The notes: generated from the letters alone by a model not told the origin. 64,000 nucleotides of DNA from Candidozyma auris (GCF_003013715.1 NC_072812.1:186001-250000), one strand, 5' to 3'; positions 19,033 to 29,153 are shown, counted from the stretch's first letter. Made by a program: numbers and translations.

Positions 19033-22000
19033 ATGTCATTTATCAGCTTGCACGATAGAAATCATCTGGCTGGCCCGACTCCAAAGTATACTGGTGGGCA
19101 GACAGGAACACCTCGGAGCAGAAGTAAAGTTAAGAATGTCAACCTACTGACACAACATTTCAGGCTAGCGCATCAGAGAGTCAGTCTTGATGTGGACCTT
19201 GCTCACAAGAAGATCAATGGTTTTACTGAACTTACTTTGATTCCAACGAGCAATCAGCTTCGAGCAGTGAAGTTGGATGCTAGAGAGATGAACATCAAGG
19301 AAGTGTACGTGAATGGTACCAAGTTGGTGAACTTCATTCACAAGGACATGCTATATATCAACGATCCCGAAAAATTTGAGTCATGCACTAGCGCCAAATT
19401 AGTGAACATATGGGACCTATATTCCGAAAAATTCACAATCAACCAGCACCATCTTCTAAGACGAAAGCTCAACTACATATTCGGCGAATTCGAGGAAGAT
19501 GAATATGATGCTAATAATACCTTCGATCTAGGGAACACGGAGGAGCTCATCATTAGTCTTCCCGATAACTTCAAGCATCAATCAGCAGATAGGCACGCGG
19601 CTCATACTCCGGCATCTCTGATACCGACAGATCTAACTCCATTGCATCTGCGAAATAAAAACACACATGGCGACACGTATGCTCCCATTCAAATTGGAAT
19701 AGAGTATGAGCTAATTAATCCAAATAACGGTGTCAACTTCTCTTGTTTTGGGGAGGATAGAAAACTCTGGCATGCTTACACAGTGAATTCCGAATACAAC
19801 GTATCAACTTCCTCATGGGTACCTTGCGTTGATAATTTGTGGGAAAAAGGAACGTGGTCTTTTGAACTTACTGTTCCGAGGAGTACAAAGGACATTGACA
19901 ACTTCTCTTCGTTCGAGAATGGTTCTCTCAACGATTCCAAGGAGGACGAAGTAGAGACAAAACATTTTTCCAGTAAAGGAATTCCCGTGGATCACAATGA
20001 AAGCGACGACGATGAGGATGATGCAGAACACTTCGACTTGTTTGTCTGTACTGGAGATACAAATAATGTGAAGGAAACTCCTCACCCCACAGATAAATCC
20101 AAGAAGGTTGTCTCCTGGTCCATTTTTAATCCCATCTGCGCACATCATGTTGGGTGGGCAATTGGCCCATTTGAGAGCTCGGAGTTGGCAAATCTAAACA
20201 GTAACTCACTGCAGCCTTCAGGAGAGGACGAAATGGAAGAGATCGAAAAGGATGAACTCGGGTCCGTCGTTACGTTGTACTTCTTACCCGGCCAAGAAGA
20301 GTTGGCGAGAAACACGTGTATTTTTGTTCACGAGGCACTAAATTTCTTTTCTTCTGAATTCGGCTCGTATCCCTTTAGTTCCTATGGCATAGTGTTTGTC
20401 AGTGGACCCTCCCACCCATACAATAACTTTGCTGGTCTTACTGTATTGAGTGACCGCCTTCTTTATCCTCAGAACCTCATTGAGCCAATATTCACACTAA
20501 CAGAGGAGATTTTGGAGTGCATCGCTGGACAATGGTCGAGCATCAATATCGTGCCACAGACGTTCCATGATCTTTGGTGTACAATCGGTATCGCCCGCTT
20601 TATGTCATTCCAGTTCTTGAAGAATTTAATGGGAACAAATGAGTTCAGATATAAAATCAAGCAGAAGATGGAGAAAATAGTGGAAACGGATGTATCAAAG
20701 CAGCCAATATCATTACCTTATCTCCGATTTCCCTTGTCTGAGGCTGATCTTGACTTTGTGCGTCTTAAGTCATCCGTTATCCTACTCATTTTAGACAGAA
20801 GGATGACCAAGACTGATAAACTGTTTGGACTTTCTCGTGTGCTACCCAAGATCTTCTTGCAAGCAATGTCTGGAGACTTGCAAAACGGTACCCTTTCTAC
20901 GCAGCACTTTCAAAATGTTTGTGAAAAAGTAAACCGAAATCGATTAGACAATTTCTTCAAACAATGGGTATTTGGAGTGGGTACACCAGTGTTTAATATC
21001 ACCCAAAGATTTAATAAGAAGAGATCATTGATCGAAGTTGTCATTCGTCAAACTCAAGTGCAACAGCACAAAACGATTAGACCAAAGCCTGAAAACTTCA
21101 TGGAAGAGGCTATGCATTATCTTCATGATCAAGAATTGCCCTCAGCACAAACCACTTTTATGGGGCCAATGACCATCAGGGTACATGAGGCGGATGGTAC
21201 ACCTTATGAGCACATTGTTGATATCAAAGACTCACTTGTTAAGTTCGACGTTCAATACAATACCAAAGCTAGACGTCTGAGGAAACACAAGGAAGAGAAC
21301 GTGGAGGCTAATCCTGTCTTTTCCAAACTTGGAGATATTCTCAAGAAGGATAAAGACATGAAAGAATGGGATTTGGAAGAGTGGCCAAAACGCGACGAAG
21401 ATTTGGTTGACCCATATGAATGGATTCGACTTGATACAGATACTGAGTGGATCGCAAAGTTTAATGTGAGGCAACCTGATTATATGTTTTGCTCTCAATT
21501 GCAACACGATAGAGACGTTGAAGCACAATGTGATGCAGCACGTTACTTTGGAGAGCAAGAAAAGCCCAACAAAATCTATTGTACTACTTTAACGAGGACA
21601 CTCATGGACCGTCGCTACCACTACGGCGTTAGAATTGCTGCAGCACGAGCACTTGCAGATCTTTCAAAACAAAGTAATTCATACTTTGGTTTGAAATATC
21701 TCTTAAAAGCTTTTCGCAAGTTATTCTGCTTTGAAAATAGCTCTATTCCACGAGCGAACTCTTTCGAGCAGTTCGAACGCTACTTCCTTCAAAGAGCATT
21801 TCCACGAATACTAGCACAAGTGCGAGATGATGAAGGAAATACACTTCCGGAGATCAAGGAAATCCTTTTGAATTTCGTAAAGTATAATGATAATTCCAAC
21901 AATGAGTTTCAAGATTGCTATTACGTTAGTGATTTGCTTGGTGCACTCACTGAGGCGACGATTCCAATCAATGAAAAGAAAAAAGTTATCGACTTTCATC

Positions 22001-23727
22001 TGGAAAAAGAGAAACGTCTTGGTTATGAATCCAGCGATCAACAATTTGTCGATCAAGTTGTCGAGGAACTTGATAGATTATGCAAGATTGAAGAATGGGT
22101 TCCATCGTACCAAAATATCATTTATGCGAGCTGCATCAGACAGAAAGCCAAATTGGCTCGAAACAATCTTTGCGAGTATTCGTTTGAAGAGTTTGCCAAA
22201 TTTACAACTCCAAAAAATCCAATCGAAATTCGATTGGCTGCATTTGAAAGTATACTTGTGCTAGGTGGCATCAAAGTCTGGGAGGTTCTTCGTTATTTCC
22301 TACATTCACTTTGTCTCAGCTCAAGTACCAGCAGTTTTAGAACGCGGATGATTGACGCTCTTAAGAATGCGGTATGCGAAGCTGCAATTCACGGCTTGCC
22401 ATCTGACATTGATGACCCCGAATTTGACTCCCTTGATAAGTTATTTAATTCTAGGAAGGGCCATTCCAACCCGAATGGCATGGTCGTTGTGGAGGAATCG
22501 CAGAACCCTGAGATCAGCTCGAGAAGAGACGCCCTCGCCAGAGCTAGCATTGAGGGTGCTATTCTTTTGTTGAGAAGAGATTACGGAATTGGGCTCGGTC
22601 TTAAAAAGGTTTTTTGGAGGTTGATTCATACATCGCTTTTGGGCTTAAGAGAGAGAAGAATCCTTTTTGGCTTGTGTGAACTCTTGTTCTTCGAAAAGGA
22701 CACCTATCCTGTCGACATTCCTGTGCCATACGTTCCACTAGAGGAATTAAAGAAGAAGATTGTTGCCAAAGAACTTGACAATTGCCAGGTTATTATCAAA
22801 CGTGAGGGAAGATTCCGTATTCAGCTTTCAACTAAGATATCATTATCCGATGGTAGGAGAGCAGAGAAGCCAGGCCGCGCAGTATCAGAACATGGCAAAC
22901 GAGGATCGAGCTCTACATTTGATAATAAGGCCCCTGAACCAAAACTCAAGCTTAGACTTGGTCGCCTGGAAACCAAAGGACCAGAAGCCGAACAACATCC
23001 GATCGTCACGAGAAATGGCAAAAACAATATGAGTATAAAGATGAAGTTTTTGAGACGTAACCTATCAGATGTGACAACATCGTGCAGGAGGAGAAGAAAC
23101 GTTTTACTCAGCGATTCATCTGTTACGCTCAAATTCTTCAGTCCGGACAATATTAAGAAGCTCAAAAACCCTCCTAAGATTAATACTGTGGCTGATGAAA
23201 GTGTTAACGACATCCCAACTACTGCACGAGGTGACCTTTCGGTTATCAAAGGACCAACTAGGTTTGTGAAAATCAAGTCTGGTATGGTGTCACTTTCTGA
23301 AACTCCATTCACAAGTGATCAACGGGAAGATATGACGAGCCAACAACCCAAGCAAAATCACCTGATGAATGAATCGGAGACACCGCAGACTGTTAAAGAA
23401 ACGGTTGCAGAACCAATTAAACGAGACATTTCGCATGCACCGAATAAATTGACCCCTCGAGTTACTTCGAGAGAGGGACTGGCAGAACCTCCATGGTCAA
23501 GGGCAACCAGTCCTGGAGACGGTGAAAACCATGGAACCAAGAAGAAAAAAACAAAAATCTACATTCATGACGGCTCCAGGAGCCAAAGCCGATCTACCTC
23601 GAGCTCAGTCGAGCCTGAGGAGAAGAAAGAGCCTGCTGAGAGCAGGGATGAGAAGAATAATGAACAAGAGCAAAAAGAGGCACCCAAAAGTAAGCCAAAG
23701 CTCTCCTTGAAGCTCTCGCTCAAATGA
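19033..23727 (+). CDS. TAF2: TFIID subunit Taf2
   Basis: The 1564-residue product is the largest in the window. It begins with the M1-aminopeptidase-like fold of Taf2 (FRLAHQRVSLDVDL, GFTELTLIP). Where true peptidases have HEXXH this protein reads ECIAGQW, followed by FHDLWCTIGIA, so the zinc site is lost as expected for Taf2. The central region is helical repeat (about 850-1250). The last 300 residues are Ser/Lys-rich, disordered and end in repeated KLSLK-like segments (KLSLKLSLK). Taf2 contacts initiator DNA and Taf8 in the general factor TFIID. It is longer than S. cerevisiae Taf2 (about 1400), mainly through the tail and acidic inserts near 290-420. VPS9 follows in the same direction after 119 bp. 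Confidence 0.92.
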   Translation: MSFISLHDRNHLAGPTPKYTGGQTGTPRSRSKVKNVNLLTQHFRLAHQRVSLDVDLAHKKINGFTELTLIPTSNQLRAVKLDAREMNIKEVYVNGTKLVNFIHKDMLYINDPEKFESCTSAKLVNIWDLYSEKFTINQHHLLRRKLNYIFGEFEEDEYDANNTFDLGNTEELIISLPDNFKHQSADRHAAHTPASLIPTDLTPLHLRNKNTHGDTYAPIQIGIEYELINPNNGVNFSCFGEDRKLWHAYTVNSEYNVSTSSWVPCVDNLWEKGTWSFELTVPRSTKDIDNFSSFENGSLNDSKEDEVETKHFSSKGIPVDHNESDDDEDDAEHFDLFVCTGDTNNVKETPHPTDKSKKVVSWSIFNPICAHHVGWAIGPFESSELANLNSNSLQPSGEDEMEEIEKDELGSVVTLYFLPGQEELARNTCIFVHEALNFFSSEFGSYPFSSYGIVFVSGPSHPYNNFAGLTVLSDRLLYPQNLIEPIFTLTEEILECIAGQWSSINIVPQTFHDLWCTIGIARFMSFQFLKNLMGTNEFRYKIKQKMEKIVETDVSKQPISLPYLRFPLSEADLDFVRLKSSVILLILDRRMTKTDKLFGLSRVLPKIFLQAMSGDLQNGTLSTQHFQNVCEKVNRNRLDNFFKQWVFGVGTPVFNITQRFNKKRSLIEVVIRQTQVQQHKTIRPKPENFMEEAMHYLHDQELPSAQTTFMGPMTIRVHEADGTPYEHIVDIKDSLVKFDVQYNTKARRLRKHKEENVEANPVFSKLGDILKKDKDMKEWDLEEWPKRDEDLVDPYEWIRLDTDTEWIAKFNVRQPDYMFCSQLQHDRDVEAQCDAARYFGEQEKPNKIYCTTLTRTLMDRRYHYGVRIAAARALADLSKQSNSYFGLKYLLKAFRKLFCFENSSIPRANSFEQFERYFLQRAFPRILAQVRDDEGNTLPEIKEILLNFVKYNDNSNNEFQDCYYVSDLLGALTEATIPINEKKKVIDFHLEKEKRLGYESSDQQFVDQVVEELDRLCKIEEWVPSYQNIIYASCIRQKAKLARNNLCEYSFEEFAKFTTPKNPIEIRLAAFESILVLGGIKVWEVLRYFLHSLCLSSSTSSFRTRMIDALKNAVCEAAIHGLPSDIDDPEFDSLDKLFNSRKGHSNPNGMVVVEESQNPEISSRRDALARASIEGAILLLRRDYGIGLGLKKVFWRLIHTSLLGLRERRILFGLCELLFFEKDTYPVDIPVPYVPLEELKKKIVAKELDNCQVIIKREGRFRIQLSTKISLSDGRRAEKPGRAVSEHGKRGSSSTFDNKAPEPKLKLRLGRLETKGPEAEQHPIVTRNGKNNMSIKMKFLRRNLSDVTTSCRRRRNVLLSDSSVTLKFFSPDNIKKLKNPPKINTVADESVNDIPTTARGDLSVIKGPTRFVKIKSGMVSLSETPFTSDQREDMTSQQPKQNHLMNESETPQTVKETVAEPIKRDISHAPNKLTPRVTSREGLAEPPWSRATSPGDGENHGTKKKKTKIYIHDGSRSQSRSTSSSVEPEEKKEPAESRDEKNNEQEQKEAPKSKPKLSLKLSLK

Positions 23728-23846
23728 AATATCATGAGAAATGTATTATAGTACTGTGTAATGATGTATGTCCGCGCAGATTCAAATCACCATTATCAGG
23801 TGCACTCTTCCAATTCTCTTAGACAGTCGATACCCTCTTCACTGTA

Positions 23847-25982
23847 ATGTCGTTCAATAACCCCTTGGGATTTAATGTATCCAAAGCAATTCCCACAACC
23901 TCCACCACAAATACTAATACGACGTCTACGGCCACTTCTCAAAACAACTCACCCTCACCCTCAAGACATGGCCACAATGACCAACTAAATCTCGGCAAAG
24001 CCAATTGGAAGGATCTATCTGAGTCCATGAAACTTAATGCTTCTTCTGGCTCCTCACCAAAGGTGCTCCAGCCTGCTCTGACCACAGAGTTGAGTGAGGT
24101 GACACCCACAACGGTGAAAGTAACCGAGCACTCCAATGGACCTCGGGAAAAAACAGATCTCATTGGTCTTTTTGATAAGTTTGACGTCAACATCAAGAGT
24201 GACATGGACGATGATGAGGTAGAGGTTGATTCGCTAGAGGAAAAAATGAAGCAGTTCAAGCCAAAACCAAGACAGAATTCCAACTTATCCACCCTGACTG
24301 ATAATGTCGACGAGAAAGACCATCTCAGCACATGTACCGAACCAGCAATTGAAGAACAACTGAAAGTCGCAAAAACCATAGAGGGAGCGTCCGCAGGTAA
24401 CGATCAGAATGACGCATCGACTGTCACTGAACAGCCGCAGCAACCAATGACCGAAAAGAAAGTAATCGACGACTCATCCGAAAATGGTCAGGATGAATCG
24501 TCAAATAGTAATTGGAAATCAACGAATGATACAGGAGATGTGCAACAAGACAACGAGACCGAGTTAGCCCAGCCGAATAGACCAGGGGACGATGAAGTGG
24601 ACGTTCTAAAGGATACTCAATCTGAAACTGTCCAAGATTATCAAATTAAAGAGAGTGAGCTACCCTCTGAATCAAGTGCTGCTCCAATGCCACTGCGTCC
24701 TCGACAGAGAAGAAATAATTCTATTCAAAGAACTTATGATTCCATCAACCCACAAGAGCAATATCAGAAATCACATAGACCTTTTGATTTCCAAGTTTTC
24801 CTTTCGCATATTCGTAACAAATCAGCAGACCCGCTTGTTCGCTACATAAGATCCTTTTTGGTGTCCTTCACTAGACAAGCCCCTGCCATGTCTTCTGCCC
24901 AAAGAATCAAGGCTGTCAGACAATTTAAGGAATTCATTAATGGTAAATTTCAAGAATTCGAACCTTTTGCATCCATGGATAGCAAGGATCTTGAGAACTC
25001 AAATGAGGGAATTGAAAAACTTATCATGAATCGGTTGTACGAATATACTTTTTCGCCAGAAGTATTCAACAAAAACGAGTCTCGTACACCGGAATCCTTC
25101 TTGCAAGATCTACGAGACGATGTCAAATTCACAACTCAGCTAGACAAGTTCAGCTGGGTGTCTGGTCCACACCTAGACGTGGATCTCAATGAGATATCAC
25201 AAAGAAAACGGGAATCCTCCAAGGAAAGCTTGAACTACCTTGATCAAGCAATTAATGAGCTAAACAAAATCAACAATTACAGGGCTCCTCGTGATAAAAT
25301 CATTTGCATACTAAATTCTTGCAAGATCATTTTCAGCTTACTTCGTGTTAGCAAGCAAGAAACTAACGCCGATGCGTTTATACCACTACTTATATTGGTG
25401 ATCATTAGGGCGAAGACGCCCAATCTTATTAGTAATATTCATTACATTGAAAGGTTTAGAGGGGAACAGTGGCTTCTGCATGGAGAAACCAGCTACTACC
25501 TTTCATCAATACAGGGGGCCATCACCTTCATCCAGAATATTACCCGAGACGATCTTACAGTATCTGATGAAGAGTATGAAGCCAACATAGAAGCATGGGA
25601 AGCTGACATTAGACAGCGACCACCATATCTCATCATTCCGGAACCTCGTGCTTCAGATAGCCCCCCTGAAAGTGGTCCGATTGTACGTACAAATCTTTCC
25701 CCATCAAGTGTATTAATGGCAAGTGCCGAGACTTTCAAAAAATCAATTTCGAACTATTTATCACCACCTCCTCAAGAATCATCTCAGGAGCGAGCTACAC
25801 AACGCGCTGAGGAGCGAGAAGGGCATAGACCATCTGAGGAGGATGTTGACGCTGCTTTTGGTCAACTCTCTGAGATGTTTCCAACTCTTGATAAAGCCAT
25901 ACTCAGAGATCTTGTTGTTATGAACGAAGCCAACGTTGAAAAAACGTTGGATGTCTGTTTGCAACTCGTGAACGAGAGCTAA
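23847..25982 (+). CDS. VPS9: Rab5 guanine-nucleotide exchange factor Vps9
   Basis: The 711-residue protein has a long low-complexity, Ser/Thr/Gln-rich first half (about 1-300). A helical bundle follows (RPFDFQVFLSHIRN onward), then a VPS9 domain (ADAFIPLLILVIIRAKTPNL is the signature), and a C-terminal CUE domain at about 664-708. Vps9 activates the Rab5-type GTPase Vps21 on endosomes, and the CUE domain binds ubiquitin. S. cerevisiae Vps9 has about 450 residues; the extra length here is all in the N-terminal extension. CUE motifs MFPTLD and the final LDVCLQLV dileucine-like segment are intact. The start ATG directly follows a short 119-bp gap after TAF2. Confidence 0.93.
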   Translation: MSFNNPLGFNVSKAIPTTSTTNTNTTSTATSQNNSPSPSRHGHNDQLNLGKANWKDLSESMKLNASSGSSPKVLQPALTTELSEVTPTTVKVTEHSNGPREKTDLIGLFDKFDVNIKSDMDDDEVEVDSLEEKMKQFKPKPRQNSNLSTLTDNVDEKDHLSTCTEPAIEEQLKVAKTIEGASAGNDQNDASTVTEQPQQPMTEKKVIDDSSENGQDESSNSNWKSTNDTGDVQQDNETELAQPNRPGDDEVDVLKDTQSETVQDYQIKESELPSESSAAPMPLRPRQRRNNSIQRTYDSINPQEQYQKSHRPFDFQVFLSHIRNKSADPLVRYIRSFLVSFTRQAPAMSSAQRIKAVRQFKEFINGKFQEFEPFASMDSKDLENSNEGIEKLIMNRLYEYTFSPEVFNKNESRTPESFLQDLRDDVKFTTQLDKFSWVSGPHLDVDLNEISQRKRESSKESLNYLDQAINELNKINNYRAPRDKIICILNSCKIIFSLLRVSKQETNADAFIPLLILVIIRAKTPNLISNIHYIERFRGEQWLLHGETSYYLSSIQGAITFIQNITRDDLTVSDEEYEANIEAWEADIRQRPPYLIIPEPRASDSPPESGPIVRTNLSPSSVLMASAETFKKSISNYLSPPPQESSQERATQRAEEREGHRPSEEDVDAAFGQLSEMFPTLDKAILRDLVVMNEANVEKTLDVCLQLVNES

Positions 25983-26337
25983 GTTATTTTAATTCAGGTC
26001 AGTTTATTAAACAATAGTTTCTTTTTCTCTCTCGGACCTTTCATTCAGTGTGACACTGTTGAAACTCTCTCCCTCACCTCGAACTCAATTTTGAAGCCAT
26101 ACACTTCGATATATTTAAAATGCGTTCAAGTCGTTGTAAGTACCCAAATGTTCCATAGCAGGTTACAATGACTATTTGTGCGCCCAGTTTCACCGAAATC
26201 TGAATATTCTATAAAGAAAGGACCATTTATCTTCATTAGTGTGCTGTAACATAATTCTTATCTTCGTGACCTGCATATAGAGTTTCTACAAGTACGAAGT
26301 ATATATTCTCTGATAAAAAATTTGTATATAAGCAAGT
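25983..26337. other. Intergenic, VPS9 to tRNA-Leu
   Basis: This 355-bp gap holds the VPS9 3' end and the 5' flank of the tRNA. A short ATG frame at 26120 runs into a GTAAGT, but no acceptor restores a reading frame, so I see no gene. The 50 bases before the tRNA are AT-rich (TATATAAG at 26325-26332), as is common for TFIIIB contact regions. Confidence 0.45.
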
Positions 26338-26419
26338 GGCTCTGTGGCCGAGCGGTCTAAGGCGGCAGACTCAAGTTCTGTTATCGTAAGATGCGCGTGT
26401 TCGAATCACGCCGGAGTCA
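26338..26419 (+). tRNA. tRNA-Leu (anticodon CAA), no intron
   Basis: The 82-nt sequence folds as a type II tRNA. The acceptor GGCTCTG pairs with CGGAGTC, the D-arm is GCC/GGC, the anticodon stem is GCAGA/TCTGT, a short variable stem ATC-GTAA-GAT follows, and the T-stem is GCGTG/CACGC. The loop CTCAAGT places CAA at 26372-26374, so it reads UUG. The discriminator is A. There is no intron, whereas S. cerevisiae tRNA-Leu(CAA) has one. A T5 terminator lies at 26423-26427. The residue before the anticodon is T33, unlike the unusual G33 of the clade's tRNA-Ser(CAG), so this is ordinary leucine tRNA. Confidence 0.93.
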
Positions 26420-26542
26420 TCATTTTTGCCTTCTGTAACCGCTCCCCGACAGATCTGGGAGGGCTACTTTTTAATCTTTAATTTCAAGTCAACCTGATGC
26501 AATAAAATGCATGATACACAATATGTGAATTGAGAGAAGTAA

Positions 26543-26562
26543 TCACGTGATTCGTCACGTGA
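26543..26562. promoter_or_regulatory. Tandem TCACGTGA palindromes (Cbf1-type E-boxes)
   Basis: Two perfect 8-bp palindromes lie at 26543-26550 and 26555-26562, with centres 12 bp apart, so they sit roughly one helical turn from each other. They are 51 bp before tRNA-Lys. TCACGTGA is the high-affinity Cbf1 site in yeasts. Whether it serves the tRNA gene, the distant cupin gene or chromatin organisation is not clear. Confidence 0.6.
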
Positions 26563-26612
26563 ACAAAGTTTTCTGCTCTTATTAACTCATTACCTCAACG
26601 GGGTAACCAATC

Positions 26613-26685
26613 GCCCGGCTAGCTCAATGGCTAGAGCGTGAGACTTTTAATCTCAAGGTTGCGGGTTCGACCCCCGCGTCGGGCT
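26613..26685 (+). tRNA. tRNA-Lys (anticodon UUU)
   Basis: The 73-nt sequence gives a clean cloverleaf. The acceptor GCCCGGC pairs with GTCGGGC (one G-U), the D-arm is GCTC/GAGC, the anticodon stem is TGAGA/TCTCA with loop CTTTTAA (anticodon 26646-26648), and the T-stem is GCGGG/CCCGC. The discriminator base reads T. A T5 terminator lies at 26700-26704. There is no intron. It is on the same strand as tRNA-Leu, 193 bp downstream. Confidence 0.95.
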
Positions 26686-27103
26686 TCTCCGTGCTATTCT
26701 TTTTATCTCTTGATAGTATGATTGCACTTTTTTTCTTTGTCTTCAAATCATGTTCTTTCAAGTCGACTTTTTTTTTATACTCGCATTGAATTTGGCTCAA
26801 TTCTGCTACAGCATCAGTAATATGAACACCAAAGTAGCCTAATCGGGTAACCCGGCAACATATACGTATGGAGGCCTGTAGAAAAAGATTCGGAAATTCC
26901 GTTACTCGGCCACTTCTCGAGCTTATTCTCTTGAAGCATATAAAATATACGAAAGTTGTTCAGACCCATGTATGCGAAGTCGCACCCCTTTAGGCAAATA
27001 GATCCGAAGCTCGCGTACCTTGAGTAGTATAAAATGGCTGCAAAAAACCAAGCACCATTTGAATTTGCCAGAAAAACAAAAATTACTCATAGCAAATACC
27101 AAA
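26686..27103 (+). promoter_or_regulatory. tRNA-Lys terminator and cupin-gene promoter
   Basis: The gap starts with the Pol III T-run and T-rich sequence to about 26776. A TATA box (TATAAAA, 27028-27034) lies 70 bp before the cupin ATG, and an A-rich leader follows. Nothing else is recognised. Confidence 0.6.
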
Positions 27104-27469
27104 ATGCCTTTCAAGTATACTCCCGCAGCCAAAGGTAAAGAAGTCAAGCCTCCACAGATTCCTTCTCCAGGCAACAACTCTTTCCTTGGTGACATCTTCA
27201 CCTCTGACGCACCATCAGATAAGCAAATATCCTGTGGTTTTTACAAGCAAGAGAAGGGAGAGCCTTTGGAATATCACTACGACTACGATGAGATGAAGAT
27301 CATCTTGGAAGTTGAAGGTGAATACACCATCTCAGACGAAACTGGTAACAAGGTGTCTGTGTCTCCCGGTGACGTCTTCTATTTTCCAAAGGGTACCACC
27401 ATCACTTTCCAAACCACTGGTTACGGCTATGCGTTCTTCTGTGGTTTGAGACCCAATGGAACTGCCTGA
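27104..27469 (+). CDS. Small cupin-fold protein (EutQ-like)
   Basis: The 121-residue product is a single beta-barrel cupin. HYDYDEMKIILEVEGEYTI, then DETGN, SPGDVFYFPKGTTITF and a closing YAFFCGLRPN strand reproduce the two cupin motifs. A His and Glu in the first motif could bind a metal. Similar small proteins in Candida species are annotated as ethanolamine-utilisation-like, but no pathway partner is present here and the substrate is unknown. I chose the ATG at 27104, preceded by AAA and 70 bp after a TATA box. The frame is open further upstream but has no ATG and would run through the TATA box. The compact TATA promoter suggests regulated, possibly strong, expression. Confidence 0.82.
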   Translation: MPFKYTPAAKGKEVKPPQIPSPGNNSFLGDIFTSDAPSDKQISCGFYKQEKGEPLEYHYDYDEMKIILEVEGEYTISDETGNKVSVSPGDVFYFPKGTTITFQTTGYGYAFFCGLRPNGTA

Positions 27470-27608
27470 TCCAATTTTTACTATGTATAGTGTAATCCAT
27501 GTATCGATATGTGTCTAACTTGGTAGAAACTTCTCGAACCTGCACCAGGAACGCACCATCATAACTTTCTCGATCTACGATACTAATCGACTACACAGTA
27601 ACCTTACA

Positions 27609-29102
27609 ATGCCTATTGATTACTCGAAGTGGGATAAAATAGAACTCTCCGATGATTCTGATATAGAGGTCCACCCAAATGTTGATAAACGCTCCTTCAT
27701 TAGGTGGAAGCAACGGGATATTCATGAGAAGCGTCATCAGAGAAACATTGAGATCAAGTCTATCTTGATCCAATTGACCATGTATGCCAAATTAAATGCC
27801 AGACTTGACTTTTTGATGGAGAAACTCAAACCATCAGAGCTTCTTGATGAAGCGAAAGTGAAGGCAGCTCTAGATGGAGAGTTTGATCCAAAGGAAAAGT
27901 TCGATTATGAGAAGCTCAAGAAGGAGAAAGGTAGTGAGCTTAGAAAGGGTTTGCATGATTTGGAGTTTTCTAAAGACGAAATTGAGGCTACTCCACCGTA
28001 TAATGAGATGGTCGAGGACCTTTTCACTCAAGTTAAAGAAGACCATCCTGAAGTTACCAATGATGACGATAAGTTGAAGCAGCACCTCAAGGAACACAGA
28101 CTTAAGATTGACGATATCTTACTGAAGCAGTCAATCAAACTCGACTCTTTGCTCCACGAAAAGGCGAACCTCATCAGCAGTGAAGATTACCATACCGGTT
28201 TTGACAGCTCATTTATCAACAAAGACAAGAAAGACGCCGAAGAGAAGAATACCAAACCACAGACCACTACTTCAACATCTATCGAGACCATCAATAATCC
28301 ACGTCAACCAGAAAATACAAAGTCGTCAGGTTCCCAGACAGACGACGAATATGATCAGCTCGAAGTTTTGCCTCCCACGGCCGAGTTCGCAAAGATTGAT
28401 ATCCACAAGCTTGCGAAAAGCCGAGAATTTTTGTTGTTGCATCCCGAAATTTGCACCGAACATCAAAAAGACTCTCTCATAATGACTGCATTTGATCATC
28501 AACTTGAAGGTCGTGAGAAAATGACGAAGCAGGTTGTCCATCAGTCCCTTTTATTGCAATACGTCTCTCAATTGTCTGGTGGTGGGTTAATAAAAGATCG
28601 TGTCATGCAAGCCATTGAGATATTCTTTTCAAAATTGATGGACTCGTCCACCCCAGTTGCCGCTGCCTTCAATGAGGATGTCGATAAGACATTAAAGCAC
28701 ATCCAAACTAGATGTAAAGTCATCCAAGAAGAACGCTCGGCACTGGGCGAAACTGAAAATGAGGAGGCAGTTATCCAGTTAAGATCTCTCGATGAAAGTA
28801 AGCAGTTGACAGTTAATGTTCCCGATGAAGGGACTGAGGAATACAAAATCTTTTCTCTGAAGCTCTCCCCAGAGATGCAAGCTGCAATCCAGACTGGCGA
28901 TCTTGACGAAGTGAATAAAATTTTTGCATCCATGAAGGTTGAAGATGCAGAGGAAGTGTTGGAAATCATTAACGAGTGTAATGTCATCGGTCTTAGTGGC
29001 TATCTAGAAAACGAAGAGGAGTTCGAGAAGATGAAGGCTCAGCAAGATGATGCCCCACTGGTTGCTGACGAGCAACTAAATGTGGACGACACTGTCGATT
29101 AG
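27609..29102 (+). CDS. CDC37: Hsp90 co-chaperone Cdc37
   Basis: The 497-residue product opens with the Cdc37 kinase-binding segment (MPIDYSKWDKIELSDDSD) and continues as a charged coiled-coil, then an Hsp90-binding middle domain and a helical C-terminal domain. Cdc37 loads protein kinases onto Hsp90. Ser14 and Ser17 both sit in acidic casein kinase II contexts, matching the conserved regulatory phosphosites of the family; a CK2 regulatory subunit gene lies at 61334 in this window. A Ser/Thr/Lys linker at about 200-245 is the least conserved part. The length is close to S. cerevisiae Cdc37 (506). It converges on NAB3 with 51 bp between stop codons. Confidence 0.97.
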   Translation: MPIDYSKWDKIELSDDSDIEVHPNVDKRSFIRWKQRDIHEKRHQRNIEIKSILIQLTMYAKLNARLDFLMEKLKPSELLDEAKVKAALDGEFDPKEKFDYEKLKKEKGSELRKGLHDLEFSKDEIEATPPYNEMVEDLFTQVKEDHPEVTNDDDKLKQHLKEHRLKIDDILLKQSIKLDSLLHEKANLISSEDYHTGFDSSFINKDKKDAEEKNTKPQTTTSTSIETINNPRQPENTKSSGSQTDDEYDQLEVLPPTAEFAKIDIHKLAKSREFLLLHPEICTEHQKDSLIMTAFDHQLEGREKMTKQVVHQSLLLQYVSQLSGGGLIKDRVMQAIEIFFSKLMDSSTPVAAAFNEDVDKTLKHIQTRCKVIQEERSALGETENEEAVIQLRSLDESKQLTVNVPDEGTEEYKIFSLKLSPEMQAAIQTGDLDEVNKIFASMKVEDAEEVLEIINECNVIGLSGYLENEEEFEKMKAQQDDAPLVADEQLNVDDTVD

Positions 29103-29153
29103 TTTAGGTTTGAGTTAACGTGAGCACGAGGTATTATATTAAGAGTAGAGAAA

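Noticed and set aside
26120..26165. Possible mini-exon (ATG followed by GTAAGT) upstream of tRNA-Leu
   Set aside because: The only nearby acceptor would leave a 26-nt intron, and the downstream frames stop at once or enter the tRNA.
26338..26419. tRNA-Ser(CAG), the CUG-reassigning tRNA
   Set aside because: The anticodon loop reads CTCAAGT, giving CAA with T33; it is leucine tRNA for UUG.
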